Source: Actinomycetota bacterium (GTDB lineage Bacteria; Actinomycetota; Actinomycetes; Actinomycetales; Dermatophilaceae). From it: a stretch of DNA of 64,000 bases. Of this stretch, positions 53,868 to 61,694 are shown piece by piece. Positions within the stretch are counted from its first letter, which is position 1. Each line of letters starts with the position of its first letter. A model generated the notes under the pieces. That model did not search any database, had not been told where the DNA came from, and saw only the letters and a list, made by a program, of their open reading frames with translations. The stretch is taken from positions 102,146 through 166,145 of the forward strand of contig JAIUNK010000006.1 in NCBI GenBank assembly GCA_020161845.1. Reading direction: 5' to 3'. A program made the translations under genes and the position numbers.

Positions 53868-53873
53868 ATCATG
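53868..53873 (-). promoter_or_regulatory. -10-like box of the PIG-L operon
   Basis: On the minus strand CATGAT, six bases, then ATG at 53861. The first base deviates from TANNNT. Confidence 0.4.
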
Positions 53874-53971
53874 ACCGAGAGCGCGCCGAGGCGGGTCATC
53901 ACCTGGACGTTCGATGTGGATCTCGCCGGGTGCCCCGCGCACGGGGGCCGACTGTGTGATCCTTGGGCATT

Positions 53972-55132
53972 GTGAAGATCGCGCTGTTGTCGGACTGCTA
54001 CCTGCCCCGCCTCGGCGGGATCGAGGTGCAGGTGCGCGATCTCGCCTACCGGCTGCTGGCCGCGGGTCACCAGGTGGAAGTGTTCACCGCCACCCGCGAC
54101 GAGCGCGACGAGCGCGCCGGCGTCGTGGAGATCGTCGACGGTCTGCCGATTCACCGGATGGGCGCCCAGCTGCCGGGGCGGCTGCCGATCAACCCCATGG
54201 CCAAGTCCGACGTCAAGCGCCGCCTGGCGGCCGGCGGCTTCGATGTCGCCCACGTGCACATGGGCATCACCAGCCCGTTCACCGTCGACTGCACGCGGGT
54301 GGCGCTGCAATTGGGGCTGCCCGTGGCGATGACCTGGCATTGCATGCTCGGCCCGGCGGAACCGCTGTTCCACCTCAGCCAGATCGCGCGACTGTGGGCG
54401 CGGTCCGGGGTCGCCATGAGCGCGGTCTCGCGGGTGGCGGCGGAGCCGGTGGCGCGGGCGCTGGCTGGCCGCGGTGTCGTCAACGTCGTCCCCAACGGCA
54501 TCGACGCCGACCATTGGTGGCACGAGGCGGCCACCACGCCGCTCGATCCGCCGGCGCGGTCCGGGGAGCTCCAGGTCGTCTCCGCGATGCGGCTGGCCAC
54601 CCGGAAACGGCCGGTGCCGTTCCTGGCCGTGATGCGCCAGGTGCGCCGGCTGGCCCCCGACGTACCCTTCCGCGTCACGATCCTGGGCGAGGGCCGCCTC
54701 GCCCCGCTGGTACGGCGCTATGTCGAGCATCACCGGATGTCCGACTGGGTCGACCTGCCGGGCCGGGTCAGCCGGACCGAGCTGCTCGATCTCTACCGGC
54801 GCAGCCACGTCTACGTGTCCCCGGCCAAGCTGGAGTCGTTCGGGATCGCTGCGCTGGAGGCCCGCTGCGTCGGGCTGCCCGTCGTGGGGCTCGCGACCAG
54901 CGGCTGTGTGGAGTTCATCGACGACGGCGTCAACGGTCTGCTCGGCGCGGACGATGGCGACATGGCGCGCGCCGTGGCTCGGTTGCTGCAGGACCACGAG
55001 TTGCGCGAGGGGATGTGGCGGTACAACGTCACGCACGCCCCCTCTCAGGACTGGTCGAGCGTCGTCGACATCACGTTGGCCGAATACCGGCGGGCCGCCG
55101 CGCTGCGCGGCCTGACGCTCGCGAGCCGGTGA
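53972..55132 (+). CDS. GT4-type glycosyltransferase
   Basis: A 386-residue GT-B enzyme: MKIALLSDCYLPRLGGIEVQ at the N-terminus, VAHVHMGITSPF, NVVPNGIDADHWW, MRLATRKRPVPFLAVM and the donor site KLESFGIAALEARCVGLPVV (E-x7-E). Similar proteins act in phosphatidylinositol mannoside or other envelope glycolipid assembly. GTG 53972 is preferred; a TTG at 53963 is in frame. Co-translated with the Nudix gene (GTGA overlap). Confidence 0.88.
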   Translation: MKIALLSDCYLPRLGGIEVQVRDLAYRLLAAGHQVEVFTATRDERDERAGVVEIVDGLPIHRMGAQLPGRLPINPMAKSDVKRRLAAGGFDVAHVHMGITSPFTVDCTRVALQLGLPVAMTWHCMLGPAEPLFHLSQIARLWARSGVAMSAVSRVAAEPVARALAGRGVVNVVPNGIDADHWWHEAATTPLDPPARSGELQVVSAMRLATRKRPVPFLAVMRQVRRLAPDVPFRVTILGEGRLAPLVRRYVEHHRMSDWVDLPGRVSRTELLDLYRRSHVYVSPAKLESFGIAALEARCVGLPVVGLATSGCVEFIDDGVNGLLGADDGDMARAVARLLQDHELREGMWRYNVTHAPSQDWSSVVDITLAEYRRAAALRGLTLASR

Positions 55133-55950
55133 CCGGGCCGGTGCCGCCGGCCGCTGGGGCGCGGCAGCACGTCCCGACGTACGGCGTCCTGCTGCGCGCC
55201 CGCAGCGGCGCCGAGCTGGTCGTCGACGTCCCGCTGGGCCACGGTCAGGATCCCGAGGTGCTCCTCACTCGGGCGGGCTGGCGCGTCGAACGTCCGGTGG
55301 CGGCGTGCAGGGAAGGGGCCGGTGTTGGTCGGGTGGTGATCGAGTACGCCGTGCGCGCGGCCTCGCCGTGTGCGCCGCCGCAGCGGCTGCTCGGCCCGGA
55401 GCCGGTGACGATGCGCCGCCCTGTCGGCGAGACGGTCGACGTGCCGGACCCGGGGGTTGCGGCGATCACCCGCCAGCGCGTCTCTGCCGCGGCGCTGGTG
55501 CTGGCCGACGTTCCGCCGGGGGTGCGGGACTCCCTCGGCCGCCGGGGGCCCGGCGGCCCGGCGGTGCTGGCGACCCGCTATTCGGGTGCCGCCCTGCGGT
55601 GGGACGGGGCCTGGGGCCTGCCCGGTGGGGGTCTGGACGAGGGCGAGGAACCGGTCGAGGCGGCCCGGCGGGAGAGCTACGAGGAGACCGGCCAGGACGT
55701 CACGATCGGCGAGCTGGCGTTCGTGCAGTCCGCCCACTGGGTGGGCCGATCGCCCGCCGGGGTGCTGGAGGACTTTCACGCGGTCCGACTGGTCTACCGC
55801 GGCCACTGCGCCGAGCCCGGGGATGTCGCGGTGCTCGACGCGGGCGGTACGACGGCGCAGGCCGCCTGGGTGCCGTTGGGCCGGGCCGCCCAGGTGGAGT
55901 GGGCGCCCGGCCCGGCCGAACAGTTGCAGGCCTTGGGTGTGCTGCCTTGA
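55129..55950 (+). CDS. Nudix hydrolase with long N-terminal domain
   Basis: A 273-residue protein. The Nudix box GLPGGGLDEGEEPVEAARRE followed by SYEETGQ lies near residue 165. The first 120 residues form a separate unrecognised domain (VPTYGVLLRARSGAELVVDVP) with a Cys-rich patch. Hydrolysis of a nucleoside diphosphate-linked substrate is expected; with the upstream glycosyltransferase a sugar nucleotide is plausible but unproven. Confidence 0.85.
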   Translation: MTGPVPPAAGARQHVPTYGVLLRARSGAELVVDVPLGHGQDPEVLLTRAGWRVERPVAACREGAGVGRVVIEYAVRAASPCAPPQRLLGPEPVTMRRPVGETVDVPDPGVAAITRQRVSAAALVLADVPPGVRDSLGRRGPGGPAVLATRYSGAALRWDGAWGLPGGGLDEGEEPVEAARRESYEETGQDVTIGELAFVQSAHWVGRSPAGVLEDFHAVRLVYRGHCAEPGDVAVLDAGGTTAQAAWVPLGRAAQVEWAPGPAEQLQALGVLP

Positions 55951-55986
55951 GCAAGCACGCTCCGACGCTGGACGGCTTCGCAGCTG

Positions 55987-56220
55987 TCAGGTCCGGCGGC
56001 GCCGGACGACGCCGATCGTGCCGGCCAGCACCAGGAGCACGCCGAAGCCGGTGAACAGGGCCGGACCCAGCCGGTTCCAGTCGACCGTGAGACCGATGCT
56101 CACGTGGGCGATGGTCAGCGCGCCGACGACGACGCCGAGCAGTCCGATGGCGATGGCGGGCAGGTTGGGGCCGGTGATAGTGGGGGTCAGTGGGGTTGGC
56201 GCGTCCGGTGTGGTGGTCAT
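55987..56220 (-). CDS. Small two-span membrane protein
   Basis: A 77-residue protein with a Thr/Pro-rich N-terminus, two hydrophobic segments (LPAIAIGLLGVVVGALTIAHV and LFTGFGVLLVLAGTIGVVRR) and a final RRRR. No named family recognised. It overlaps the PspC gene stop by 4 nt and is probably an accessory of that membrane module. Confidence 0.65.
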   Translation of the reverse strand: MTTTPDAPTPLTPTITGPNLPAIAIGLLGVVVGALTIAHVSIGLTVDWNRLGPALFTGFGVLLVLAGTIGVVRRRRT

Positions 56221-57578
56221 CGCTGGATCCTTTCGACGCGGGCCTCGCCCAGCCCGACCTCGACGTCGAGGGTCAGTGTCGGGCCGGTGCCCAGGGTGTC
56301 GGTGCCGCGGCGGCCGGCGCCGTCGTGCACGGTCTCGGTGCCGTCGAGATCGCGGACCCGAACCTCGCCCAGCCCCAGGTCATGGCGGACCTGGACGCGG
56401 ACGTCAGCGGGGACCCGGATGGTGAGGTCGCCGAGGCCGATCTTGGTGCGGACGGTCTTGCCGTCGAGGTCGGCGGCGCTGAGCCGGGTGAGGTCGAGGC
56501 TGGCCTCGCCGACCCCGATCTCGTAGCGGTCCTGCAGGTCGACTGCGGCGGCCGGCTGCCAGCGCATCTCGCCGTTCGGCGCGCTCGGGTCGACATGCGT
56601 GCTTGCCCAGGGCCCGGCCATGGTCAGCAGGGCCAGGACGAGGGCGACCGGGGCGAGCCCCGCAGTCCGGTAACCGCGCAGCCCCAGCACGAGCACGAGC
56701 AGGCCGATGACCGTGCAGGTCGCGCCGGCCGCGAGGGTGCCGGCGGCGAGGTCCGGCAGCCCCTGGGCCCGGGCGATGGTGCCGGTCAGGGTCGCGGTCG
56801 TCAGGGCGAGGCCGAGCGCCAGGGCCCAGGTGCGCCAGCCCAGACTGCGCCGGCGCGGCCGGGCCGGTCGGGGGACGCTGGGCGTGGCCACCAGCACCCG
56901 GGGCGGCGCCGCGGCGCCCGCCGTCGCGGGGTGGATCTGGGTGCCGGCGCCGTACGCCGGGAGCCGTTCCCCGTCGCGGCCACCCCACGGGGTGATCACC
57001 GGCATCGTGGTGCCGGCCGCCGTGCTGCCCGCCACCGGCGTGCCGGCCGCTGGAGTGCCTGCCACAGGAGTGCCGGCCGTGTCGCCGTCGGGGTCCGGCG
57101 ACGGCCCGGGGTCGGCTCCCTGGCTCGTCCGCGCGGCGTCGGGTGAGCCATCGGCACCCGTCGTGGGCCGTCGACCGGCGTGGCGCCACAGCAGGTAACC
57201 CACGCCGAGCAGGGCGACGATCCCGAGCGCCCGGCCGCCGCGGTTGTCGCCCACCCCGACCGTGAAGCCCAGCACGGCTAGGACGGCGACCACGACCAGG
57301 GCGATCGACGCGGCGGCGCGCTCCCGGACCGCGTGCAGCAGCGGCACGTGCCCACGGTCGTCGGGCAGCAGCACCCAGGCGAGCAGGTAGGCGGCGATGC
57401 CGATGCTGCCGAGGAAAGCGGTGATGACGAAACCGACCCGGACGACGACCGGATCGATGTCGTAGCGCGCCGCGATGCCACGGGCCACGCCCGCGACCAT
57501 GCGATGGTCGTGCCATCGCACGACCCGGGTGGCCGCCGATCGTTCGGCGATCTGGTCGAGCAGGCTGGTGTCGGTCAT
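56217..57578 (-). CDS. PspC-domain protein with LiaF-like C-terminal domain
   Basis: A 453-residue membrane protein. The PspC domain (MVAGVARGIAARYDIDPVVV, then RVGFVITAFLGSIGIAAYLLA) is at residues 27-75. Several spans follow, then a Pro/Ala/Gly-rich linker with repeated VAGTP units (about residue 170), more spans, and a C-terminal beta-repeat domain (DRYEIGVGEASLDLTRL, KIGLGDLTIRVPADV, DLGLGEVRVRDLDGTE) like the LiaF exterior or cytoplasmic domain. It sits divergently to a PspC-histidine kinase and LuxR regulator, suggesting an envelope-stress sensing module. Confidence 0.85.
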   Translation of the reverse strand: MTDTSLLDQIAERSAATRVVRWHDHRMVAGVARGIAARYDIDPVVVRVGFVITAFLGSIGIAAYLLAWVLLPDDRGHVPLLHAVRERAAASIALVVVAVLAVLGFTVGVGDNRGGRALGIVALLGVGYLLWRHAGRRPTTGADGSPDAARTSQGADPGPSPDPDGDTAGTPVAGTPAAGTPVAGSTAAGTTMPVITPWGGRDGERLPAYGAGTQIHPATAGAAAPPRVLVATPSVPRPARPRRRSLGWRTWALALGLALTTATLTGTIARAQGLPDLAAGTLAAGATCTVIGLLVLVLGLRGYRTAGLAPVALVLALLTMAGPWASTHVDPSAPNGEMRWQPAAAVDLQDRYEIGVGEASLDLTRLSAADLDGKTVRTKIGLGDLTIRVPADVRVQVRHDLGLGEVRVRDLDGTETVHDGAGRRGTDTLGTGPTLTLDVEVGLGEARVERIQR

Positions 57579-57691
57579 GGCTCCATCGTCGTCCCGGGAC
57601 GGGGCCCGGCCCATGCGGGCCGACCCTGAGCCGACCCTGAGCGATCCCCCATTGTGCTCGGGGAGGCTTCTGGCAAGGTGCGGTGCTGGGT

Positions 57692-57697
57692 CAGGAT
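57692..57697 (+). promoter_or_regulatory. -10-like box of the histidine kinase gene
   Basis: CAGGAT, six bases, GTG at 57704. Confidence 0.45.
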
Positions 57698-57703
57698 AGG
57701 GAC

Positions 57704-59104
57704 GTGAGCACTGCAGCGACGATCATGACACCGCCCGAGGTGCGCCGGATGTACCGGCCGCAGTCGGGCCGGGTGCTCGTCGGTGTGTGCGCGGGCCTCG
57801 CCGTTCACCTGAACGTGCCGCTGGCGTGGGTTCGGGGCGGCTTCGTGTTGGCCACCCTGTTCGGCGGCTTCGGCGTACCCGCCTATCTCATGCTGTGGAT
57901 CTTCACTCCGGCCGGCTATCTCGTGGACCCGCGCACCGGGGTGGTGCAGGAGGCGGACGCGGGGGAGTCGCTCGGGGAGCGAATCGGCCGGATCGACCCG
58001 GCCTGGCGGGTGCTGCTCGCGGGAGCCGCGATGCTGGCCCTCGGCGGTCCGCTGCTGGTCGGCGTGTTCGGTGCCGATCTGCCGGTGACCACCGTTCTTG
58101 CCGTCCTGGCTGTCGTCGCCGGCGCCGTGATCGCCTGGTCGCATCTCGACGCGGAGGAGCGCCGGCATTGGCTGGGGGTCCGTTCGGGGCGGGACCGCAG
58201 CAGCCTCGTCCGGATCGTCGCCGGGGCCGCGCTCGCCGTCTCCGGCTCGATCGTGCTGGCCACCCGCGGGTCGGGCCCGACCATCCTGTGGGACGTCCTC
58301 ATCGCCACCGTGGCGGTGTTGTGCGGGTTGGGGCTCGTGTTGGCGCCGTGGGGGATCCGGTTCTGGAAGCGGCTGCAGGAGGAGCAGGCCAGCCGCATCC
58401 GCGAGACCGAGCGCGCCGACATCGCCGCCCACCTGCACGACTCGGTGCTGCAGACGCTGGCGCTGATCCAACGCACCGACGATCCCACCCGCATCGCGCA
58501 GCTGGCCCGGGCTCAGGAGCGCGAGCTGCGGACCTGGCTGTACGGCGGGGGCAAGGCCGCGACCGACTCCCTGGCCACGGCGGCCACCGACGCTGCGGCC
58601 GAGGTCGAGGAGCTGCACGGCGTCCCGATCGACCTCGTCGTCACGGGCGACCGGCCCCTCGACGAGGGTGCCGAGGCGCTGGTGCGCGCGCTGCGGGAGG
58701 CGTTGCTCAACGCGGTGCGGCACGGGTCGCCGCCGGTCACGGCGTACGTCGAGGCGGGCCGAGATCGCGTGGAGGCCTTCGTCCGGGACCACGGCGCGGG
58801 CTTCGACCTCTCCGACATCCCCGAGGACCGCCTGGGCGTGCGCGAGTCCATCCTCGGGCGCATGGAACGGCACGGGGGCACGGCCAAGATCCGCCGTCTC
58901 GAGGGCGGCACCGAGGTGGAGCTGTGCCTGCCGGTGCCTGCCCCCGACTCCGAACCGCGCCCAGCCAGCAACGGCGCCGCGGCCCCGCAACCCCCGGAAC
59001 CGTCATCCCCGCCGCCGGGGTCATCCCCGCCGCCGGGGTCATCCCCGGCATCGTCATCCCCGGCGGAGCAACCCGCCAGCCAGGTCGAGGAGGCCACCGC
59101 ATGA
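57704..59104 (+). CDS. PspC-domain sensor histidine kinase
   Basis: A 466-residue kinase. A PspC-like segment (RVLVGVCAGLAVHLNVPLAW) at residues 20-70, further spans, the phospho-acceptor helix ADIAAHLHDSVLQTLALIQR with His245 (HisKA_3 style) and a HATPase_c domain (LREALLNAVRHG, FVRDHGAGFDLSDI). The tail is Pro/Ser-rich, built on PPPGSS tandem repeats. It is co-translated with the LuxR-type regulator (4-nt overlap) and is the LiaS-like half of a two-component system. Confidence 0.9.
   Translation: MSTAATIMTPPEVRRMYRPQSGRVLVGVCAGLAVHLNVPLAWVRGGFVLATLFGGFGVPAYLMLWIFTPAGYLVDPRTGVVQEADAGESLGERIGRIDPAWRVLLAGAAMLALGGPLLVGVFGADLPVTTVLAVLAVVAGAVIAWSHLDAEERRHWLGVRSGRDRSSLVRIVAGAALAVSGSIVLATRGSGPTILWDVLIATVAVLCGLGLVLAPWGIRFWKRLQEEQASRIRETERADIAAHLHDSVLQTLALIQRTDDPTRIAQLARAQERELRTWLYGGGKAATDSLATAATDAAAEVEELHGVPIDLVVTGDRPLDEGAEALVRALREALLNAVRHGSPPVTAYVEAGRDRVEAFVRDHGAGFDLSDIPEDRLGVRESILGRMERHGGTAKIRRLEGGTEVELCLPVPAPDSEPRPASNGAAAPQPPEPSSPPPGSSPPPGSSPASSSPAEQPASQVEEATA
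59002..59055 (+). repeat. 18-bp tandem repeats in the kinase tail
   Basis: GTCATCCCCGCCGCCGGG occurs at 59002-59019 and 59020-59037 and is followed by a degenerate third unit. It encodes PSSPPPG-type repeats. Confidence 0.8.
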
Positions 59105-59802
59105 ACAGCGCACCGATTCGCCTGGTTCTCGTGGACGACCACCGGATGTTCCGTACCGGCGTCAAATCCGAACTGGCCGAGGTCGGCAGTGGCCCTTCCG
59201 GCGCGGGGGCCCGACTGGAGGTCGTCGGGGAGGGTGCCGATGTCGAGCAGGCCGCTGCGGTCATCACCGAGCAGCGGCCCGATGTCGTCCTGCTCGACGT
59301 GCACCTGCCCGGCGGCAACGGCCACGGCGGCGCCGACGTGATCGCCGCCTGTCGCGAGGTGACCACGCCCACCGGCGGGCCCGTGCGCTTCCTGGCGTTG
59401 TCGGTCTCGGATGCCGCCGAGGATGTGATCTCGGTGATCCGGGCGGGCGCGCGGGGGTATGTCACCAAGACCATCTCGCCCACCGACCTGGTCACGGCCG
59501 TGCGGCGGGTGGCCGACGGGGACGCCGTGTTCTCGCCGCGGCTGGCCGGTTTCGTGCTCGACGCGTTCGGCGCCGCGGCCGGCGAGGTCGCCGAGGTCGA
59601 CGAGGAACTCGACCGGCTCTCCGCCCGAGAGCGCGAGGTGATGCGGCTGATTGCGCGGGGCTACCAATACAAGGAGGTGGCCAAGGAGCTGTTCATCTCC
59701 GTCAAGACGGTGGAGACGCACGTGTCCAGCGTGCTGCGCAAGCTTCAGCTGTCGAGCCGGCACGAGCTGACGGCCTGGGCGATGCACCGCCACCTGCTGT
59801 GA
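59101..59802 (+). CDS. LuxR-family response regulator
   Basis: A 233-residue NarL/FixJ-type regulator. The receiver has Asp12/Asp13 (VLVDDHRMFRTG), the phospho-acceptor Asp66 (VVLLDVHLPGG), a Ser/Thr in LALSVSDAAEDV and Lys in GYVTKTIS; the HTH is LSAREREVMRLIARGYQYKE, then VAKELFISVKTVETHVSSVL. Partner of the upstream histidine kinase; likely targets are envelope-stress genes including the divergent PspC/LiaF-like gene. Confidence 0.95.
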   Translation: MNSAPIRLVLVDDHRMFRTGVKSELAEVGSGPSGAGARLEVVGEGADVEQAAAVITEQRPDVVLLDVHLPGGNGHGGADVIAACREVTTPTGGPVRFLALSVSDAAEDVISVIRAGARGYVTKTISPTDLVTAVRRVADGDAVFSPRLAGFVLDAFGAAAGEVAEVDEELDRLSAREREVMRLIARGYQYKEVAKELFISVKTVETHVSSVLRKLQLSSRHELTAWAMHRHLL

Positions 59803-59854
59803 TCGGCGATCCGGCGGGCGCCGGCGGATTCTCCGGGAGGCCGACCGCCTGATC

Positions 59855-59872
59855 GCCCGCCGAGAGGCGGGC
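59855..59872 (+). terminator. GAGA-tetraloop hairpin after the two-component operon
   Basis: GCCCGCC and GGCGGGC close a GNRA-type GAGA loop, about 50 bases past the regulator stop. Confidence 0.55.
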
Positions 59873-59884
59873 CAGCGTCCCGAT

Positions 59885-59890
59885 TAGGGT
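59885..59890 (+). promoter_or_regulatory. -10 box of a small membrane protein gene
   Basis: TAGGGT, seven bases, ATG at 59898. Confidence 0.6.
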
Positions 59891-59897
59891 GGGCTGC

Positions 59898-60251
59898 ATG
59901 GTCCAGGCATTCCAGATCCTCGGCATCGTCCACATCGGCGTCGCGGCCCTCATCGTCGCCGGCTATGTGCTCACGCTCTCGTCGAGTCGGATGCACCCGC
60001 TGATGACGTGGTCCGCGCGGGCTCAACTGCTGCTTGGTCTGGCCCTGGTCGGGCTGGCCGAGGGCGGCGACGTGATGACCCTCAACCACACCTGGGTGGC
60101 GCTGAAGCTGATCGTCGCGGTTGCTGTGGTGGCGTGTTGCGAGATCGCGAACGCCCGCGCCCGCAAGGGCACCCCGGCGCCGATGTTCGCGCACGTCGCC
60201 CTGACGCTCACGCTGGTCAACATCCTGCTCGCCTACTCGCCGCTGCACTGA
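59898..60251 (+). CDS. Four-span membrane protein, unknown function
   Basis: A 117-residue protein with four hydrophobic segments: ILGIVHIGVAALIVAGYVL, WSARAQLLLGLALVGLAE, ALKLIVAVAVVACCEIANA and HVALTLTLVNILLAYSPLH. His and Met residues near the membrane (HPLMTW, MTLNHTW) are noteworthy but I cannot assign a family. The ATG is fixed by the leaderless -10 box. The 3' end overlaps the convergent GNAT gene by 19 nt. Confidence 0.65.
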   Translation: MVQAFQILGIVHIGVAALIVAGYVLTLSSSRMHPLMTWSARAQLLLGLALVGLAEGGDVMTLNHTWVALKLIVAVAVVACCEIANARARKGTPAPMFAHVALTLTLVNILLAYSPLH

Positions 60252-60868
60252 GCCTCGCGGCCGGCGCGGCCCGCCTCATCGGGCCGCCAGCCACCTGCGG
60301 CGTACCTCAGCCCAGCTCGGACCCAGTAGCGACGCTTGCCGTCGACGACGTTCTCCAGCCGGCCGCTGTTGCGTTCGATCGTGGCCGCCGACGCGGCGTT
60401 GTCGTCGTCGCAGGTCACCAGCGCGCGGTCGATCCCCAGGTCGCGGGCCCGCGTCAAACCCTGGCGCAGCGCCTCCGTCGGCACGCCGCGGCGGCGTGCC
60501 GAGGGCCGCACGGAGTAGCCGATGTGGCCGCCCTCGCGAAGCAGCCAGTCGTTGAGTTCGTGGCGCAGGGACAGCGACCCGAGGAAGTCGTCGCCGCGGA
60601 CGATCCACAGCTTGCTGTCGGGCACGAACCCCAGGGGCGTGACGATGTCCCGGTCGGTGCGGGCCCGCATGGCCGCGCAGAACGCGGCGAACCGCTGCGG
60701 GTCGATCAGTTGGGCGGGCCGGAAGATCTCGCCGCGTACCTGGTCGTCGGGCATGTCGTCGGGGGCCAGGCCGGAGCCGTGCTGGTAGTCGCCCGCCGCA
60801 GCGAACTCGGCCGCCGCTTCCAGCCACGAGGAGTGATAGCCCACATCGGGGTCGACGAGCTCGATCAC
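60233..60868 (-). CDS. GNAT family N-acetyltransferase
   Basis: A 211-residue GNAT. GHIGYSVRPSARRRGVPTEA and LRQGLTRARDLGIDRALVTCD hold the acetyl-CoA-binding motif A (RRxGxxxE-like), followed by DDNAASAATIERNSGRLENVV, the usual end of the fold. The start is GTG 60868 because AGGAGG lies five bases upstream; a GTG at 60907 is also in frame. The acceptor is unknown. Confidence 0.85.
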   Translation of the reverse strand: MIELVDPDVGYHSSWLEAAAEFAAAGDYQHGSGLAPDDMPDDQVRGEIFRPAQLIDPQRFAAFCAAMRARTDRDIVTPLGFVPDSKLWIVRGDDFLGSLSLRHELNDWLLREGGHIGYSVRPSARRRGVPTEALRQGLTRARDLGIDRALVTCDDDNAASAATIERNSGRLENVVDGKRRYWVRAGLRYAAGGWRPDEAGRAGREAQCSGE

Positions 60869-61193
60869 GGGGCCCTCCTGTTCGCTCCGACGACCATCGA
60901 CGGTCACCAGAGCATCTCACCTGCTCATTTCCCCAGGTCGGGGATCGACGCCCGGCATCGATGGTCGTTGCTGGTCACGGACGCGGGCAGGGAACGGCCC
61001 GTGGGCTCCCGCCGGCGACGACGATCCGAAGGGGTACGTCGCGTGGCGGGACGCGCGCTGGACGAGGCGCGCCCCCACGGGCCGCGGTGGTCGCGGTGGA
61101 TTGCCCACGGCCACCCGTCCGGTGCTGGTGCACGAACGAATGGCGCCTAAGCGGCGACCACCTCACGCGTCCGATAGTCAGTCACTATGCGGA
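60869..61193. other. Gene-free stretch with a possible 12-codon ORF
   Basis: About 325 bases without a recognised gene. On the minus strand, GTG at 61185 reads a 12-residue peptide MTDYRTREVVAA to a stop at 61147, preceded by a perfect AAGGAGG (61197-61203) that overlaps the stop of the upstream GNAT gene. An in-frame GTG at 61197 would give 16 residues. ATAGT and ACTAT form a small inverted repeat at the start. Nothing else was seen. Confidence 0.35.
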
Positions 61194-61694
61194 TCACCTC
61201 CTTTCCCGTGTCCGCAGACCGTACGTCGGAGGTGCGTCGCCTGGCAACGGTTTTAGGAGGAGCTTCATCCCTTCGGAGGCCGGCAGGCTGGGCTCGAACC
61301 CGAAGGAACGGTAGAGGTGGCGGCCCGGCTCGTCGGCCATGAGGCACACGTAGGCCCCGGGCGGGGCGTTGTCGCGGATCCGGGTCAGGAGCGCGTCGAG
61401 GACCGCCGCGCCCAGCCCGCGGCGCTGGTGGGCCGGGTCGACCGCCATGTCGATGATGTGGAAGTACCAACCGCCGTCGCCCAAGACTCGGCCCATCGCG
61501 ACGGGGATGCCTGCGTCGTCGACGATGTGCAGCGCCCACCACGCCCCGTGCAGCCCGGCGGACGCCTGCTCTGGCGTTCGCGCGCCCAAGCCGGCGAGGG
61601 CGCGGAGCCGGTTGTAGTGCTCAGCCTCTGGTGGCCCGTCGATCAACCGGTATCCCTCGGGGAGCGAGCTGGCCACCCTGGGAGCGTACGTCAC
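61194..61694 (-). CDS. GNAT family N-acetyltransferase
   Basis: A 166-residue GNAT. AWWALHIVDDAGIPVAMGRVL, HIIDMAVDPAHQRRGLGAAV (motif A, QRRGLG) and YVCLMADEPGRHLYRSFGFE give the fold. The GTG at 61694 overlaps the stop of the arginine-deiminase-like gene (GTGA), which argues for this start over GTG 61676 and suggests co-transcription with that gene. The acceptor is unknown. Confidence 0.87.
   Translation of the reverse strand: MTYAPRVASSLPEGYRLIDGPPEAEHYNRLRALAGLGARTPEQASAGLHGAWWALHIVDDAGIPVAMGRVLGDGGWYFHIIDMAVDPAHQRRGLGAAVLDALLTRIRDNAPPGAYVCLMADEPGRHLYRSFGFEPSLPASEGMKLLLKPLPGDAPPTYGLRTRERR

Noticed and set aside
59002-59055. Repeats with ATCCCCGCC in the kinase tail, similar to the CRISPR repeat core
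   Set aside because: The unit is 18 bp without spacers and keeps a coding frame (PPPGSS); the likeness is due to GC content.
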